From Roseobacter litoralis Och 149 (GTDB taxonomy: Bacteria > Pseudomonadota > Alphaproteobacteria > Rhodobacterales > Rhodobacteraceae): 64,000 bases of DNA. The notes beneath the pieces were generated by a model. The model was not told the DNA's origin. It saw only the letters and a list, made by a program, of their open reading frames with translations, and searched no databases. Below, in pieces: positions 63,152 to 64,000 of this stretch; within the stretch, counting starts at the first letter, position 1, and every line of letters begins with the position of its first letter. Position numbers and translations under genes: made by a program. Where the stretch lies: NCBI RefSeq assembly GCF_000154785.2, contig NC_015730.1, positions 1,674,001 through 1,738,000 on the forward strand. Reading direction: 5' to 3'.

Positions 63152-64000
63152 TTAGTTGCCGATCACGGACTGGCGTGCCGCCACGATGCTCTCGTACATC
63201 GCGTGGGTGACGGGCTGGAAGCCCAGCGTATCGCCCGCAGCGACACCATACGCACATTCCGGGTCTGCTTCGTAAAGACCATCAACCAGCGCAACCATTG
63301 TGGCTTTGACCTCATCGGGCAGGGCTTGACGCAGAACAACGGGGCCTTCGGGGATCACGTTGGATTTCCAGATCTGCACCATGTCATTCATGTCGACGAG
63401 ACCTGCATCAACCGCTTTGCGCAGCGCGCCGGAATTGTAGCCGTCTTCCCAGTTGCCCTGTCCATCGGCCCATGTGACGCCGCCATCGATATCGCCGTTG
63501 TTCACGGCGACGATGGTCTGCTCATGACCGCCCGTGAATTTGACTTCACCGAAGTATTCGCCGGTTTCCATAGTGATGCCGTCCTTGTACTGCGGGATCT
63601 CGATGGACGGGATAAGGTAGCCAGATGTGGAGTTTGGATCACCGAAACCGAACACTTTGCCCTCCATGTCATCCAACGATGTGACGCCGCTGTCGACACG
63701 GGCAAAGCCGATGGAATGATAGCCGACGGAGCCATCAAGATTGACCTTGATCAAAACAGGCTCAACCGCGTCCGGGTCCTGCAGGAAAGTTGCAGCATAG
63801 GAGGACGCGCCCAACCATGCCATGTCGATCGTGCCGCCCAGAAGGCCTTGAATGACGCCATTATAGTCGGCAGGTGCGAAAAGCTTGGTTTCGACGCCGA
63901 GCGCTTCGCTCGTGTAATCCGCCAGACACTGATAGCTGTTCATCCGGTCCTGCGCGTTTTCACCGCCGAGGATCCCGATGCGGAATTCGGTGATGTCTTG
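63152..64000 (-). CDS. phnD: Phosphonate-binding periplasmic protein PhnD (5' end outside window)
   Basis: The frame is open to the right edge; about 282 codons are present, so the signal peptide is missing. Family features: FRIGILGGENAQDRMNSYQ, ADYNGVIQGLLGGTIDMAWLGASSYA, and GDPNSTSGYLIPS, the phosphonate-binding loop. It delivers phosphonates to the PhnE permeases. The ATPase gene phnC is expected just beyond the window. Confidence 0.94.
   Translation of the reverse strand, partial: QDITEFRIGILGGENAQDRMNSYQCLADYTSEALGVETKLFAPADYNGVIQGLLGGTIDMAWLGASSYAATFLQDPDAVEPVLIKVNLDGSVGYHSIGFARVDSGVTSLDDMEGKVFGFGDPNSTSGYLIPSIEIPQYKDGITMETGEYFGEVKFTGGHEQTIVAVNNGDIDGGVTWADGQGNWEDGYNSGALRKAVDAGLVDMNDMVQIWKSNVIPEGPVVLRQALPDEVKATMVALVDGLYEADPECAYGVAAGDTLGFQPVTHAMYESIVAARQSVIGN

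Noticed and set aside
1..64000. CRISPR arrays, prophage genes, integrases, rRNA
   Set aside because: No regular spaced repeats, phage structural genes, recombinases or rRNA sequences were seen.

Overview
The window is a dense, mid-to-high-GC chromosomal segment. Gene content and order point to the Roseobacter group of the Rhodobacterales: TakP-like TRAP transporter, Bpt leucyl-transferase, DUF2852 and DUF2189 proteins, GlnE followed by a short ATGA-coupled gene, one-cysteine DksA, a CoxE/MoxR-type pair, and a complete C-P lyase locus. The genus cannot be fixed from the sequence alone. Both window ends cut genes (prfB at the left, phnD at the right).

Layout. 0-5 kb: end of prfB, a DUF2189 membrane protein, a Rieske oxygenase with a coupled 71-residue partner, and an HTH regulator. 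4.7-7.6 kb: ilvH, a small lipoprotein and ilvB, preceded by what reads as a complete transcription attenuator with a Leu/Val/Ile-rich leader peptide. 7.9-16.1 kb: a membrane protein, a NarL-type two-component pair, a divergent three-gene TRAP transporter with an oversized DctM, and a cupin gene. Two copies of a 101-bp palindromic element lie at 1721 and 15673; the second ends one base before the likely cupin start codon. 16.2-38.1 kb: mostly core genes, namely bpt, glnE, an RlmI-like methyltransferase, M48 protease, MoxR/VWA pair, dksA, dsbB, exoD, tRNA-Leu(CAA), ppk2, metA, FadL-type porin and two EamA exporters. A lipoprotein gene at 25.5 kb appears split by a 1-nt indel.

38.1-49.4 kb is an accessory zone with many relics: dimethylglycine/sarcosine dehydrogenase and BCCT transporter fragments, an amidase tail fused to a truncated AraC regulator, and gene-poor stretches. 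Intact genes are a TetR regulator divergent from an FAD amine-oxidase-like gene, four hydrolase/phosphatase-type genes, an acetyltransferase, an NTF2-fold protein, and a MarR/isochorismatase pair. The palindrome TTGAGCANNTGCTCAA stands in the TetR intergenic region and again about 7.4 kb away, suggesting a small local regulon.

49.4-64 kb is a phosphonate locus: phnGHIJKLN and phnM on the minus strand, phnF divergent, and phnD-phnE-phnE plus a hexapeptide transferase farther right. A DUF1045 gene between phnN and phnM is a clear pseudogene. Nested inside the locus is a plus-strand arsenic operon: an ArsR-ArsC fusion, an ArsJ-associated glyceraldehyde-3-phosphate dehydrogenase, and ArsJ. By known biochemistry the last two form 1-arseno-3-phosphoglycerate and export it. 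The strongest candidates for new biology are the ilv attenuator, the shared TetR palindromes, the mobile palindromic repeat acting at a start codon, and the phn-ars nesting.
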